This document shows, piece by piece, positions 57,201 to 64,000 of a stretch of DNA of 64,000 bases. Position 1 is the first letter of the stretch. Every line of letters starts with the position of its first letter. The stretch spans positions 1 through 64,000 of the forward strand of contig NZ_QGSZ01000224.1 in the NCBI RefSeq assembly GCF_003857055.1. Reading direction: 5' to 3'. Position numbers and translations under genes: made by a program. The notes below the pieces were generated by a model. It saw only the letters and a list, made by a program, of their open reading frames with translations. It searched no databases and had not been told where the DNA came from. The stretch is from Micromonospora inaquosa. GTDB taxonomy: Bacteria > Actinomycetota > Actinomycetes > Mycobacteriales > Micromonosporaceae.

Positions 57201-57461
57201 GTCCAGGGCTCTGGCCAGCTGCGCGACGGTCGGATTCGAGAACAGCGTACGGACCGCGACCTCCACGCCGAGCACCGCGCGGATGCGGCTGATCAGCCGG
57301 ATGGCCCGAAGGGACTGGCCGCCCAGGTCGAAGAAGCTGTCCTCGACCCTCACCCGGTCGACGCCCAGCACCTGCGCGAACAACCCGCACAGGATCTCCT
57401 CCCGCGCGGTGGTCAGGTCCCCCAGTACGCCACCGGCGTCGAAGCGATTTGCCATGCTCAT
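54237..57461 (-). CDS. NRPS: PCP-C-A(degenerate)-PCP
   Basis: 1074 residues. Carrier with Ser50 ([10 protein letters not shown]); condensation 90-520 ([10 protein letters not shown]); adenylation-like region 540-960; carrier with Ser in [10 protein letters not shown] near 1030. The A region looks dead: A3 reads [11 protein letters not shown] instead of YTSGSTGxPKG, the A4 segment [11 protein letters not shown] has no Asp, A5 is YGAEECTIG, and after A7 (YRTGDLVRW) it goes through EFAGQLDE straight into the linker, so A8, A9 and the A10 lysine are missing. Loading must come from elsewhere, probably the free-standing A enzymes downstream. Several in-frame ATGs lie close together (57500, 57467, 57461, 57455); I chose 57461 by spacing to GGATGGG. 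It is the first gene of the long minus-strand operon. Confidence 0.92.
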   Translation of the reverse strand: MSMANRFDAGGVLGDLTTAREEILCGLFAQVLGVDRVRVEDSFFDLGGQSLRAIRLISRIRAVLGVEVAVRTLFSNPTVAQLARALDGAGNSRPRLVATARPERLPLSFAQRRLWFLDRLSGPSPVYNMPFAWRLEGSPDVGALESALRDVVRRHESLRTIFPVVAGQPYQQIVDAAEAAPELTVVETDQATLPSLLEQAARHVFDLATQLPVRAWLFRLAPQEHVLLLMTHHTACDGWSMGILVRDLAEAYRARTGGHAPGWPELPVQYADYTLWERGLLGDSGEASSMLSGQVNYWTSALRDLPDELALPYDRPRPVEPTDHGGMVVVTLDAQLHSDLATLARQHRTTLFMVLHAGLAALLSRCGAGTDIPIGTPVAGRSDEAVHDLVGFFVNTLVLRADLSGDPTFADLLARIRETDLAAYSNQDVPFERLVEILNPARSVSRHSLFQVMLVSDNAATGRWELPGLRIEPTPLGHETTKFDLSLFVRPLYDADGSPAGIRGTFEYAQDLFDESTVEALAERLTRLLRQVVDDPSRPVGEYEVLADDERQRILHDWNDTGRAVPGLTLPQLFQQQAARTPDATAVVCGGNQLSYAELDHRANQLARHLVALGAGPEKSVAIALPHGELLVIALLAVLKAGAAHLPVDPDQPAGEVEFMFTDARPTVVITDAHATAAGLPAAGGPPVMILDAAGTRDALTSVPGTALCDDERTAALRPTHPAYVVYTSDVAGAPAGVTVTHRGVINYCAWASATYRVDGESAAPVRPGLSSGLAISSILLPLLAGGTVVLIPEGVGGEPLTAFLDGAAGPVAPVRLKPSDLRAMAGHEDRAADRKTVLVIGGETLPTSVARDWSHGGAEIHREYGAEECTIGSVAHRVGDESGAVVPMGRPIWNTRVFVLDSLLRPVPPGVFGELYVAGAGLARGYLGQAGRTAQQFVACPFGVGERMYRTGDLVRWRPDGTLEFAGQLDELTSPSPDSGAPVRDGVASPQEERLCELFAQVLGVDQVGVGDSFFDLGGHSLLAAVLLAKITERFGVELSLKQFFSNPSVGAVNEYLGDVSTGERVGPAATGE

Positions 57462-57816
57462 TCCCATCCTGGCTGGAACGAATCGATCCGCGCCGGCCAC
57501 GCCATAGGTGGAATCAGCTGCCCGCTCATCGCGCGCAGCACTCTGGGAGCGTCACAGCCGCGCTACCGACGGCCATCTCCGCTCTTGCTCGACGACCGCC
57601 GTGCCGACCACTGTGGTGGGAAGCGTGGCCGGGCAGCGTGGCCGGGCAGCGTGGCCGGGCAGCGTGGCCGGGCAGCGTGGCCGGGCAGCGTGGCCGGGCA
57701 GCAAGCGCGAAGACGCGGCAAGCCGGCCGACCTGGAAATGTCGGCATAGCCGCTGATTCCGATATCGGCCCCGATGACGCAGCGCGGCCGCGGGACGCCT
57801 GCTAAGGAGAAACTCG
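57462..57816. promoter_or_regulatory. Divergent intergenic region with minisatellite
   Basis: 355 bases between the minus-strand NRPS operon and the plus-strand flavoenzyme. It holds the 13-bp tandem array at 57622-57699 and, just before the plus-strand gene, the ribosome site AAGGAG. I see no gene. Promoters for both directions are expected here. Confidence 0.5.
57622..57699 (+). repeat. Six perfect tandem copies of a 13-bp unit
   Basis: AGCGTGGCCGGGC is repeated exactly six times with no mismatch, followed by a partial AGC. It lies in the divergent region, about 160 bases from the NRPS start and 120 bases from the flavoenzyme start. Confidence 0.95.
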
Positions 57817-58998
57817 ATGGAGATTACGCAAGCGCCGCCCAGGGACGAGCTGGTCCGTCGCGCCTCTGAGCTTGTCCCGCTGCTGCGGGACAAGGCCGTC
57901 TGGATGGAGGAGAACCGACGGATCCACGACGACGTCGTCGACGCGATCACCGACGCCGGCATCCTGAAGATGCGGGTCCCGGTGCGCTACGGCGGCTACG
58001 AGTCGGACATGCGAACTGTCGTGGATGTCGTGGCGGAGCTCGGACGCGGCGACGGCTCGACCGCGTGGACGGTCGCGGTGTGGTCGATCAGCACCTGGAT
58101 GACGGGGCTGTTCCCCGACGAGGTGCAGGACGAGGTGTTCGCAACCCCGGACGTGCGCATCAGCGGAATTCTCAGCCCCGGCGCGGTGGCCGTTCCGACC
58201 GAGGGCGGCTTCGTCATCAACGGTCGGTGGTCGTTCAACACCGGGGCCCAGCAGAGTACCTGGAACACGAACGCCGCTGTCACGCCGACCGGGGACGGCG
58301 GCTTCGCACCGATCATGGCGGCCATCCCGATCGCCGACCTGGAGATCGTCGACGACTGGCACACCTCGGGGCTGCGCGGCTCCGGCAGCATCACCACGAT
58401 CGCGAAGGACGTCTTCATCCCGGCCGAGCGGGTCCTCCAGATGGGGCCGGTGCTGCAGGGTCAGCACCAGTCCCGACTGAACGCCGACGCGAGGATTTTC
58501 AAGGCCCCCTTCATGCCGACCGCGTGCGCCACCATCAGCGCGCCGGCCCTTGGCCTTGCCAGGGCGGCGAAGGACGCCTTCCTCGAGCGACTGCCCGGCC
58601 GGAAGATCACCTACACCGCCTACGAGAACCAGGCCGAGGCACCGGTCACCCACCTGGAGGTCGCCGAGGCGATCACCAACATCGACGAGGTCGGTTTCCA
58701 CGCCCACCGCGCGGCCGACATGATCGACAGCAAGGGCCAGGCGGGCGAGCCGTGGACGCTCGCGGAGCGGGCCCGTGTACGGCTCGACCTGGGTGCCGCC
58801 TGCCAGCGGGCCAAGGAGGCGGTCGACATCCTGCACGGCGCGAGCGGCGGTTCGTCCATTCACACGGACGTGCCGATCCAGCGCATCCAGCGGGACGTGC
58901 AGGCGCTCAACCTGCACGCCATCCTGCACCCGAAGACCAACCTGGAGCTGTACGGCCGGATTGTCTGCGGACTGGACAGCAACACGCCCTTCGTCTGA
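57817..58998 (+). CDS. Acyl-CoA-dehydrogenase-fold flavoprotein (probable monooxygenase or dehydrogenase)
   Basis: 393 residues. N-terminal helices (ENRRIHDDVVDAITDAGILKMRVP), a middle beta region (VINGRWSFNTGAQQSTW, DWHTSGLRGSGS) and a C-terminal helical bundle ending ILHGASGGSSIHTDVPIQRIQRDVQALNLHAI. This resembles the HsaA/group D flavin hydroxylases of the acyl-CoA dehydrogenase superfamily more than true dehydrogenases, because the typical catalytic Glu region is not obvious. ATG has AAGGAG. It leads a plus-strand run of tailoring and precursor genes. Aromatic or amine hydroxylation is a reasonable guess. Confidence 0.87.
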   Translation: MEITQAPPRDELVRRASELVPLLRDKAVWMEENRRIHDDVVDAITDAGILKMRVPVRYGGYESDMRTVVDVVAELGRGDGSTAWTVAVWSISTWMTGLFPDEVQDEVFATPDVRISGILSPGAVAVPTEGGFVINGRWSFNTGAQQSTWNTNAAVTPTGDGGFAPIMAAIPIADLEIVDDWHTSGLRGSGSITTIAKDVFIPAERVLQMGPVLQGQHQSRLNADARIFKAPFMPTACATISAPALGLARAAKDAFLERLPGRKITYTAYENQAEAPVTHLEVAEAITNIDEVGFHAHRAADMIDSKGQAGEPWTLAERARVRLDLGAACQRAKEAVDILHGASGGSSIHTDVPIQRIQRDVQALNLHAILHPKTNLELYGRIVCGLDSNTPFV

Positions 58999-59304
58999 CC
59001 GTCGCGTTCACCGGGGCCCGCACAGGGTGGCCGGTGACCGCAACCAGGAGCACCGCTCCGGAGTGCCGTCCGCAGCTCACCCATGAGGCCGGCGGATCAA
59101 CCGTGGACAGCGGACGGCCTCCGGAGGCGTTCCCCGGCTCGGCCAGCCCAGTGTGCGTTTCCCGGGACTTGGGTCCGACGGTGGCTGGTCGACGATCCGG
59201 TGTCCCAGGCGTGCTCGACCCGCCGCTGGGAGCCGGCTGGGGACTTCATTCATCAGGATCGGCCGCCTCAACCGGCCGGTCATACTCGGAAAGGCGTCGT
59301 CGTG
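58999..59304. other. Intergenic stretch with no visible gene
   Basis: 306 bases between the flavoprotein and the alcohol dehydrogenase. The dehydrogenase frame stays open through it, but the peptide there (tryptophan/arginine/proline-rich) does not belong to the family. No hairpin or promoter stood out. Confidence 0.4.
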
Positions 59305-60321
59305 ATGCTGGCATCAGTGTGTCCCGCAGCCGGTCAGACCTGGGAGTTGACCGAGGTTCCCAAGCCCGTGCCGGGTCCCGGCGAGGTGCTCATCCGCGTG
59401 CACGCGAGCGGTCTGTGCCGCAATGATGTGTGGCTCACCGACGGTACGTATCCGTTTCCGCCGATCGAACCGGCCATCGTCGGGCACGAGCCTGCCGGTG
59501 AGGTCGCCGAGGTCGGCCTCGGGGTGACCGCGCGCAAGGTCGGTGACCGGGTCGGCGCCACCTGGATCCAGAGCGGCTGCGGCTCGTGCGATCACTGCCG
59601 GCTCAACCTCCCGGTCACCGGCATCACCGGCATGAACTGCGACAACCCGGAGATGACCGGGCTGACCAGGGCCGGTGGCCACGCCGAGTACCTGGTGGTA
59701 CCCGCGTCCTCCACGGTGCTGCTGCCGGACGAGCTGCCGTACGAGATGGCCGCGCCGCTGCTGTGCGCCGGGTACACCTCGTGGTCGGCGTTGCGGGCCG
59801 CGAATCCCCAGCCACACGAACGGGTCGCCGTGCTCGGCATCGGCGGCCTCGGTCACCTGGCCGTGCAGTTCAGCAAGGCCTGCGGCTTCGAAACCGTGGC
59901 CGTGACCCGTACGCCGGGCAAGCACGAGGTCGCCCGCGAACTTGGGGCCGACCACGTGGTTTCCGACGGGGAGGCTCTCGCGGGCATCGGCGGCGCGGAC
60001 GTCGTCGTCGTCGCAGGCACCTCGTACGAGGCCGCCGCCGAATGCCTCACGGGCCTTCGGGTCAATGGCCGCATGGTGCTCGCGACAATCGACCCGTCGG
60101 GTTCCTTCGCCATCGACCCGTCGCGACAGTTCTTCGCCAAGGGTCAGTCGATCCTCGGTGCCACCCACAACGGTCTCCCCTATCTCGTCGAGGCCCTCGA
60201 CCTGGCAGCTCGCGGGGCCGTCACCCCCCATATCGAGGTCTTTCCCAAGGAGGAGATCGCCGAGGCGGTCGACCGGGTGGCCGCTGGAGAGGTTCGTTTC
60301 CGCGCCGTCGTCACCTACTGA
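59305..60321 (+). CDS. Zinc-dependent alcohol dehydrogenase (MDR family)
   Basis: 338 residues. Catalytic zinc ligands in SGLCRNDVW and VGHEPAGEV, structural zinc cysteines in GCGSCDHCRLN and MNC, nucleotide loop VLGIGGLGHLAVQF. Substrate-channel Cys in LLCAGYTSW. It oxidises an alcohol or reduces a carbonyl with NAD(P). ATG 59305 (or GTG 59302) follows GGAAAGG. The long upstream frame extension is not coding. It may reduce or oxidise an intermediate of the arylglycine route or of the final product. Confidence 0.92.
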   Translation: MLASVCPAAGQTWELTEVPKPVPGPGEVLIRVHASGLCRNDVWLTDGTYPFPPIEPAIVGHEPAGEVAEVGLGVTARKVGDRVGATWIQSGCGSCDHCRLNLPVTGITGMNCDNPEMTGLTRAGGHAEYLVVPASSTVLLPDELPYEMAAPLLCAGYTSWSALRAANPQPHERVAVLGIGGLGHLAVQFSKACGFETVAVTRTPGKHEVARELGADHVVSDGEALAGIGGADVVVVAGTSYEAAAECLTGLRVNGRMVLATIDPSGSFAIDPSRQFFAKGQSILGATHNGLPYLVEALDLAARGAVTPHIEVFPKEEIAEAVDRVAAGEVRFRAVVTY

Positions 60322-60513
60322 GCGGGCGGCTGTTCCCCGCGCGGTGACCACTCGGAACGTCGATCAGAACAGCATGCCCGCAACGGCGGACCACCACGCC
60401 TGCGGCAGCATTCAGCAAGAGGTGTCCCCGGGGCAGGTCATGCCATCGTCACCGATGAAGATCGGTCATTTTCCGGCACGAGGCTGGTCTCACTGAGCAG
60501 CGAGGACGGCGTT

Positions 60514-61758
60514 ATGCAGAACGAAGACCCTCCGGTTGTCATCGACACGTCCGGTGCCGATATCCACGGGGAGAATGCGCAGATTCGCGAGCGCGGGCCA
60601 GTCGCCCAGGTCGAGCTACCCAATGGCGTACGGGCGTGGTCGATCACCGGCTACGAAGCCGGTAGGCAGGCGCTGGGCGACCCGCGGATGTCCAAGGACG
60701 GGCATCAGCACTGGACCGCGTTCGTCGACGGCGAGGTCGACCCGAGCTTCCCCCTCATCGACTGGGCGCTCATGGAAAACATGAACACGACGTACGGACA
60801 CGCGCACAGCAAAATGCGTGGGCTGGTGGCAAGAAGATTCACGCCGCGACGGATCGAGGCGATGCGGCCGACGATCGACGCGGCCGTCGCGGGCCTGTTG
60901 GCCGGTCTTTCCACCAGCCAGACCGGCTCGATCGTCGACCTCAAGGCGAGGTACGCGTATCCGCTCGCCGCCCACGTGATATTCGATGTCCTCGGTATCG
61001 CCGACGCGGCCCGGGGGACCATTCTGGGCGACGGCGAGGCGCAGGTCGACACGACCAAGACCGGCGAGGAGATAGCGGCGAGCGTCGAGCAGGGCCTCAT
61101 GGAGATGGCCGATCTGGTCGAGGCAAAGCGCGGAAACCCGGCGGACGATCTCATGAGTGATCTGATCGCCGCCCAGGAGAAGGATGGCTCAGGGCTGCGC
61201 GACGCCGAGATTGTCGGCACGTTGTCGTTCCTGCTGGGGACCGGCACCGAAACCGTCACCAACCTGGTGATCAACTCGATTCTCGCACTACTCACCCATC
61301 CCGACCAGCTCGAGCTGATCAGGTCCGGGAACGCCTCGTGGCAGGACGCGATCGAGGAGACACTTCGCGTCGAGGCTCCGGTGGCACATCTGCCGTTCCG
61401 CTTTCCCACCGAGGATGTCCAGCTCGGCGACGTGACGATCGGCGCGGGCGAGCCCGTCCTCATGAACTTCGCCGCCATCGGACGCGATCCCGCCATCCAC
61501 GGCGCGAGCGCCGGCTCCTACGACATCACCCGGCCGCGCAAGGACCACCTGTCCTTCGGTCACGGCGGGTACAGCTGCATTGGCAAGGCCCTGGGACGGC
61601 TGGAGGCCGAGATCGCGGTCCCTGCGCTGTTTGCCCACTTCCCCGATCTTGCTCTCGCGGTTCCGGCGTCGGAGATCAAGCCGCAGAGCACATTCATCAT
61701 GAACGGTCGGGACGAGTTGCCAGTCCTGCTGTCCGCGCCCGCTGCCGAGTCAGCGTGA
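60514..61758 (+). CDS. Cytochrome P450 monooxygenase
   Basis: 414 residues, typical of soluble actinomycete P450s (CYP105/107-like length). I-helix LLGTGTETVTN (Gly/Thr pair with E-T), ExxR in EETLRVEAP, and haem loop FGHGGYSCIGKALG with the Cys ligand; the usual His two before the Cys is Tyr. The stop overlaps the DpgC start by GTGA, so the two are co-translated. It probably hydroxylates a building block or the assembled peptide. Confidence 0.94.
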   Translation: MQNEDPPVVIDTSGADIHGENAQIRERGPVAQVELPNGVRAWSITGYEAGRQALGDPRMSKDGHQHWTAFVDGEVDPSFPLIDWALMENMNTTYGHAHSKMRGLVARRFTPRRIEAMRPTIDAAVAGLLAGLSTSQTGSIVDLKARYAYPLAAHVIFDVLGIADAARGTILGDGEAQVDTTKTGEEIAASVEQGLMEMADLVEAKRGNPADDLMSDLIAAQEKDGSGLRDAEIVGTLSFLLGTGTETVTNLVINSILALLTHPDQLELIRSGNASWQDAIEETLRVEAPVAHLPFRFPTEDVQLGDVTIGAGEPVLMNFAAIGRDPAIHGASAGSYDITRPRKDHLSFGHGGYSCIGKALGRLEAEIAVPALFAHFPDLALAVPASEIKPQSTFIMNGRDELPVLLSAPAAESA

Positions 61759-63059
61759 CTCCACCAACCACTCCCCTGGTGCGGGACCGCCTACGGGCCG
61801 AGGTGACGGATGCCGCGGCCCGCACGGCCGACCTGTTGTCGACGTTGCCCGCTCCCGCCGACCGCAACCCCGACCAGCAGAGCCGAGCCACTGCGGCACA
61901 CGGACACGCGCGCGCAGCGAGGCGCCAACTGCTGAACGCCCAAGCGGACCAACTCTGTCGGGACATCGTCGGAGAGAGCCCACAGCGGCGGTCCCTGGCT
62001 GACCTGTCGTACCGGCTGGCCGACCTGGTTCCCGGCCTGACGCCGAACCGGGCGGAGATGGAGCGGGAACGTGGCCGTCGTCAAGCCGCCAAGGAGGGCT
62101 TCGAGATCGACCAGGGCATCGCGTACTCCGCGCTGCTCCGATCCGGTGCGGGCGGCGACCTGCTGCGCTCACAGCGACTGCCGACGGACGAGGCCCGCTC
62201 GCGGCTGCCGGAGTTCCAACGGACCGGCGTGGTCGAGATGCCGGTGGTGTCCGTGCGACGTACGGACGGGGTCGCCGAGATAACCGTCGCCAACCAGCGC
62301 TATCTCAACGCGGAGGACGAGCCCCTCGGTGAGCAGTTGGAGGTCGCTGTCGACCTGGCCCTCCTGGATCCGGGCGTACGCGTGGGCGTCATGCGGGGCG
62401 CCGTCATGGAGCACCCGAGGTACGCCGGCCGTCGGGTCTTCAACTCGGGAATCAACCTGACACTCCTGTGCGCTGGGCAGATCCCCTTCCTGGGCTTCGT
62501 CATGCAGCGGGAGATGGGCTACCTGAGCAAGATCCAGCGTGGCCTGTGGGACCCCCGGCAGGAGGTCGATCCGACGGCTCGGGGCGGCAAGCCATGGGTC
62601 GCCGTGGTCGACGGGTTCGCCATCGGCGGCGGCATGCAGCTGATGCTGACCTTCGACTACGTGATCGGCCTGGACACGGCCTACTTCACTTTGCCGGCGG
62701 CACGGGAGGGCATCGTGCCCGGTGCGGCCAATCTCAGGCTCGGCCGCCTCCTCGGCCCGAGGCTGGCTCGACAGGTTCTCCTGGGCGGAAGGCGGATAGC
62801 GGCCCGCGACCCGGTCGCCGCGCTGCTGTGCGACGTCGTCCTGGACGAGGACGGCGTCGACGACGCGGTCGACGACGCGGTCCACGCCATGGACAACCCG
62901 GCCGTGGTGGCCAATCGGCACATGCTCACCGCCTTCGAGGAGACCGAGGACCAGTTCCGGGGCTACCTCGCCGAGTTCGCGGAAGTTCAAGTTCAGCGGC
63001 TGTACAGCCGGGACGTACTGCATCGGTTGGAGCAGCAGTGGATGCAACGGCAACGCTGA
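61755..63059 (+). CDS. dpgC: DpgC-like (3,5-dihydroxyphenyl)acetyl-CoA 1,2-dioxygenase
   Basis: 434 residues, the usual DpgC length. In glycopeptide antibiotic producers DpgC uses O2 without cofactor to turn 3,5-dihydroxyphenylacetyl-CoA into the 2-oxo acid. The crotonase-fold features match: GRRVFNSGINLTLL (oxyanion hole), MQREMGYLSKIQRG, DGFAIGGGMQLMLTFD and LPAAREGIVPGAANLRLGR. The start is GTG 61755, overlapping the P450 stop. The next gene is a matching aminotransferase. DpgA, DpgB and DpgD are not in the window and would be expected to the right. A different arylacetyl-CoA substrate is possible. Confidence 0.93.
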   Translation: MTPPTTPLVRDRLRAEVTDAAARTADLLSTLPAPADRNPDQQSRATAAHGHARAARRQLLNAQADQLCRDIVGESPQRRSLADLSYRLADLVPGLTPNRAEMERERGRRQAAKEGFEIDQGIAYSALLRSGAGGDLLRSQRLPTDEARSRLPEFQRTGVVEMPVVSVRRTDGVAEITVANQRYLNAEDEPLGEQLEVAVDLALLDPGVRVGVMRGAVMEHPRYAGRRVFNSGINLTLLCAGQIPFLGFVMQREMGYLSKIQRGLWDPRQEVDPTARGGKPWVAVVDGFAIGGGMQLMLTFDYVIGLDTAYFTLPAAREGIVPGAANLRLGRLLGPRLARQVLLGGRRIAARDPVAALLCDVVLDEDGVDDAVDDAVHAMDNPAVVANRHMLTAFEETEDQFRGYLAEFAEVQVQRLYSRDVLHRLEQQWMQRQR

Positions 63060-64000
63060 TCACCGGGACGCACCTGCACGCTGATGATCTGCATCGCAGC
63101 GTGTCCAGCCGGCAGGTCGCCGCCATGACCTTCCTCAACGAGATCGTGGCCGAGTTCCCCGACGCCATCTCGTTCGCGCCGGGCGCCCCCTACGAACCGT
63201 TCTTCGCCGACGTCGCGGTCGGTCCGCTGCTGGACACCTTCGTCGAGGCCCGACGTGCCGCCGGTTTCAGCGAGGAGGCGGTGCGCCGACACCTGTTCCA
63301 GTACGGCCCGAGCAAGGGGATCATCAACGACCTGGTTGCCGCCGCACTGCGGGCCGACGAGGGCATCGACGTCTCCCCGGAAGCGATTGTCATGACGGTC
63401 GGGTGTCAGGAGGCGCTGTTCCTCACCCTGCGTGTCCTTCATCCGCCGGGTGCCAGCCTGGCGGTCACTGATCCGTCTTACGTCGGCGTGGTCGCGGCGG
63501 CCGGTTCCCTGGACATCGCGGTTCACCCGGTGCCGGACGATGGCACCGGTCCCGACCTGGCGGCCCTCCGTACGGTGTCGGAGCGGGAGCGGGCAGCCGG
63601 CCGTCGCCTCCGCGCGTTGTACGTCTCCCCTGACTTCGCCAACCCGTCGGGAAACCGGCTCTCGCTCGCCGCCCGACATCGTCTGCTGGCGGAGGCGTCT
63701 GCCCTCGACCTCATCCTGATCGAGGACAATCCGTACGCGTTCACGGCCGCTTCGGACGACCGGCTGCCCAGCCTCAAGGCGCTCGATCGCGACGGTCGGG
63801 TGGTGCACACCGGCACCTTCGCGAAGGTGGCGGTGCCGGGTGCCCGGGTGGGCTACGTGGTGGCTGACCAGTGGGTCGAGTCGCGCTCCGGTCCGCCGGT
63901 GCGACTGGCGGCCATGATCGCCGCTGCCAAGAACGCGGTCACCCTGAACACGTCGCCTCTGGCTCAGGCCCTGATCGGCGGGCTTCTCATTCAACATGGG
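63038..64000 (+). CDS. HpgT-like PLP aminotransferase, cut by the window end
   Basis: 321 codons visible and still open at the right edge. GTG 63038 lies inside the end of the DpgC gene (22-base overlap). Fold-type I features: SFAPGAPYEPFF, FQYGPSKG, VTVGCQEALFL, YVSPDFANPSGNRL, IEDNPYAF, and the PLP lysine in TGTFAKVAVPGARVGY. This subgroup includes the hydroxyphenylglycine/dihydroxyphenylglycine transaminase HpgT, and the place directly after DpgC supports that role: amination of an aryl glyoxylate to an arylglycine. Confidence 0.88.
   Translation, partial: MDATATLITGTHLHADDLHRSVSSRQVAAMTFLNEIVAEFPDAISFAPGAPYEPFFADVAVGPLLDTFVEARRAAGFSEEAVRRHLFQYGPSKGIINDLVAAALRADEGIDVSPEAIVMTVGCQEALFLTLRVLHPPGASLAVTDPSYVGVVAAAGSLDIAVHPVPDDGTGPDLAALRTVSERERAAGRRLRALYVSPDFANPSGNRLSLAARHRLLAEASALDLILIEDNPYAFTAASDDRLPSLKALDRDGRVVHTGTFAKVAVPGARVGYVVADQWVESRSGPPVRLAAMIAAAKNAVTLNTSPLAQALIGGLLIQHG

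Noticed and set aside
57526..57747. Frames through the 13-bp array encoding repeated PxxxPGHA peptides
   Set aside because: A 13-bp unit shifts frame in each copy, the peptide periodicity is only a product of the DNA repeat, and there is no ribosome site.
1..64000. tRNA, rRNA, CRISPR arrays and insertion sequences
   Set aside because: No clover-leaf with CCA/TTC landmarks, no spaced repeats and no complete transposase were noticed. I could not run dedicated searches.

Overview
The window is high-GC actinomycete DNA, with GTG starts, ATGA/GTGA gene overlaps and long antisense shadow ORFs. The gene content suits a Micromonosporaceae-like host, but that is inference. From about 1.2 kb to the right edge almost everything belongs to one large hybrid NRPS-PKS gene cluster, or to two fused or adjacent sub-clusters. 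The cluster is not complete here: it runs past the right end.

Layout. (1) 1-1.0 kb: the tail of an unidentified gene and a metallophosphoesterase, probably flank. (2) 1.2-14.4 kb, minus strand: a luciferase-like monooxygenase, an MFS exporter and a 3616-residue megasynthase (acyl-AMP ligase-ACP-KS-AT-ACP-luciferase-like monooxygenase-C-A-PCP-C). (3) 14.9-30.2 kb, plus strand, tightly coupled: PCP-C-A-PCP; a PKS with the unusual order KS-AT-KR-DH-ACP; a LanB-type (lantibiotic dehydratase, glutamylation-half) protein; a small protein made of the C-terminal A subdomain plus PCP; a C-A protein that lacks exactly that piece; and an alpha/beta hydrolase with Cys in the nucleophile position. (4) 30.2-32.4 kb: gene-poor. 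(5) 32.5-43.3 kb: branched-chain aminotransferase, a two-component pair, an enediyne-type hotdog thioesterase with a P450, a SARP regulator, a DUF1702 protein, a MaoC-like hydratase, a solute-binding-like protein without a signal peptide, and an alpha/beta hydrolase. (6) 57.5-43.4 kb, minus strand, one long operon: PCP-C-A(degenerate)-PCP, two free-standing A domains, type II thioesterase, FAD/NAD(P)-binding oxidoreductase, Cys-hydrolase-PCP fusion, MbtH, SbnA/SbnB 2,3-diaminopropionate synthesis, and a threonine-synthase-like PLP enzyme. (7) 57.8-64 kb, plus strand: acyl-CoA-dehydrogenase-fold flavoenzyme, zinc alcohol dehydrogenase, P450, DpgC dioxygenase and an HpgT-like aminotransferase cut by the window end.

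How they work together (inference). An acyl chain is activated by the ligase domain, extended by one malonyl-type PKS module, and oxidised by the embedded flavin monooxygenase. It is then handed through NRPS modules that are unusually fragmented. C domains end proteins, PCPs begin proteins, one A domain is dead and is presumably bypassed by free-standing A enzymes, and one A domain is split with its halves in reversed gene order. Building blocks probably include L-2,3-diaminopropionate (SbnA/SbnB) and an arylglycine of the 3,5-dihydroxyphenylglycine type (DpgC plus aminotransferase). The LanB-type enzyme, the Cys-type hydrolases, and the DUF1702/enediyne-type thioesterase group are parts with no obvious conventional role. 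I cannot name the product.
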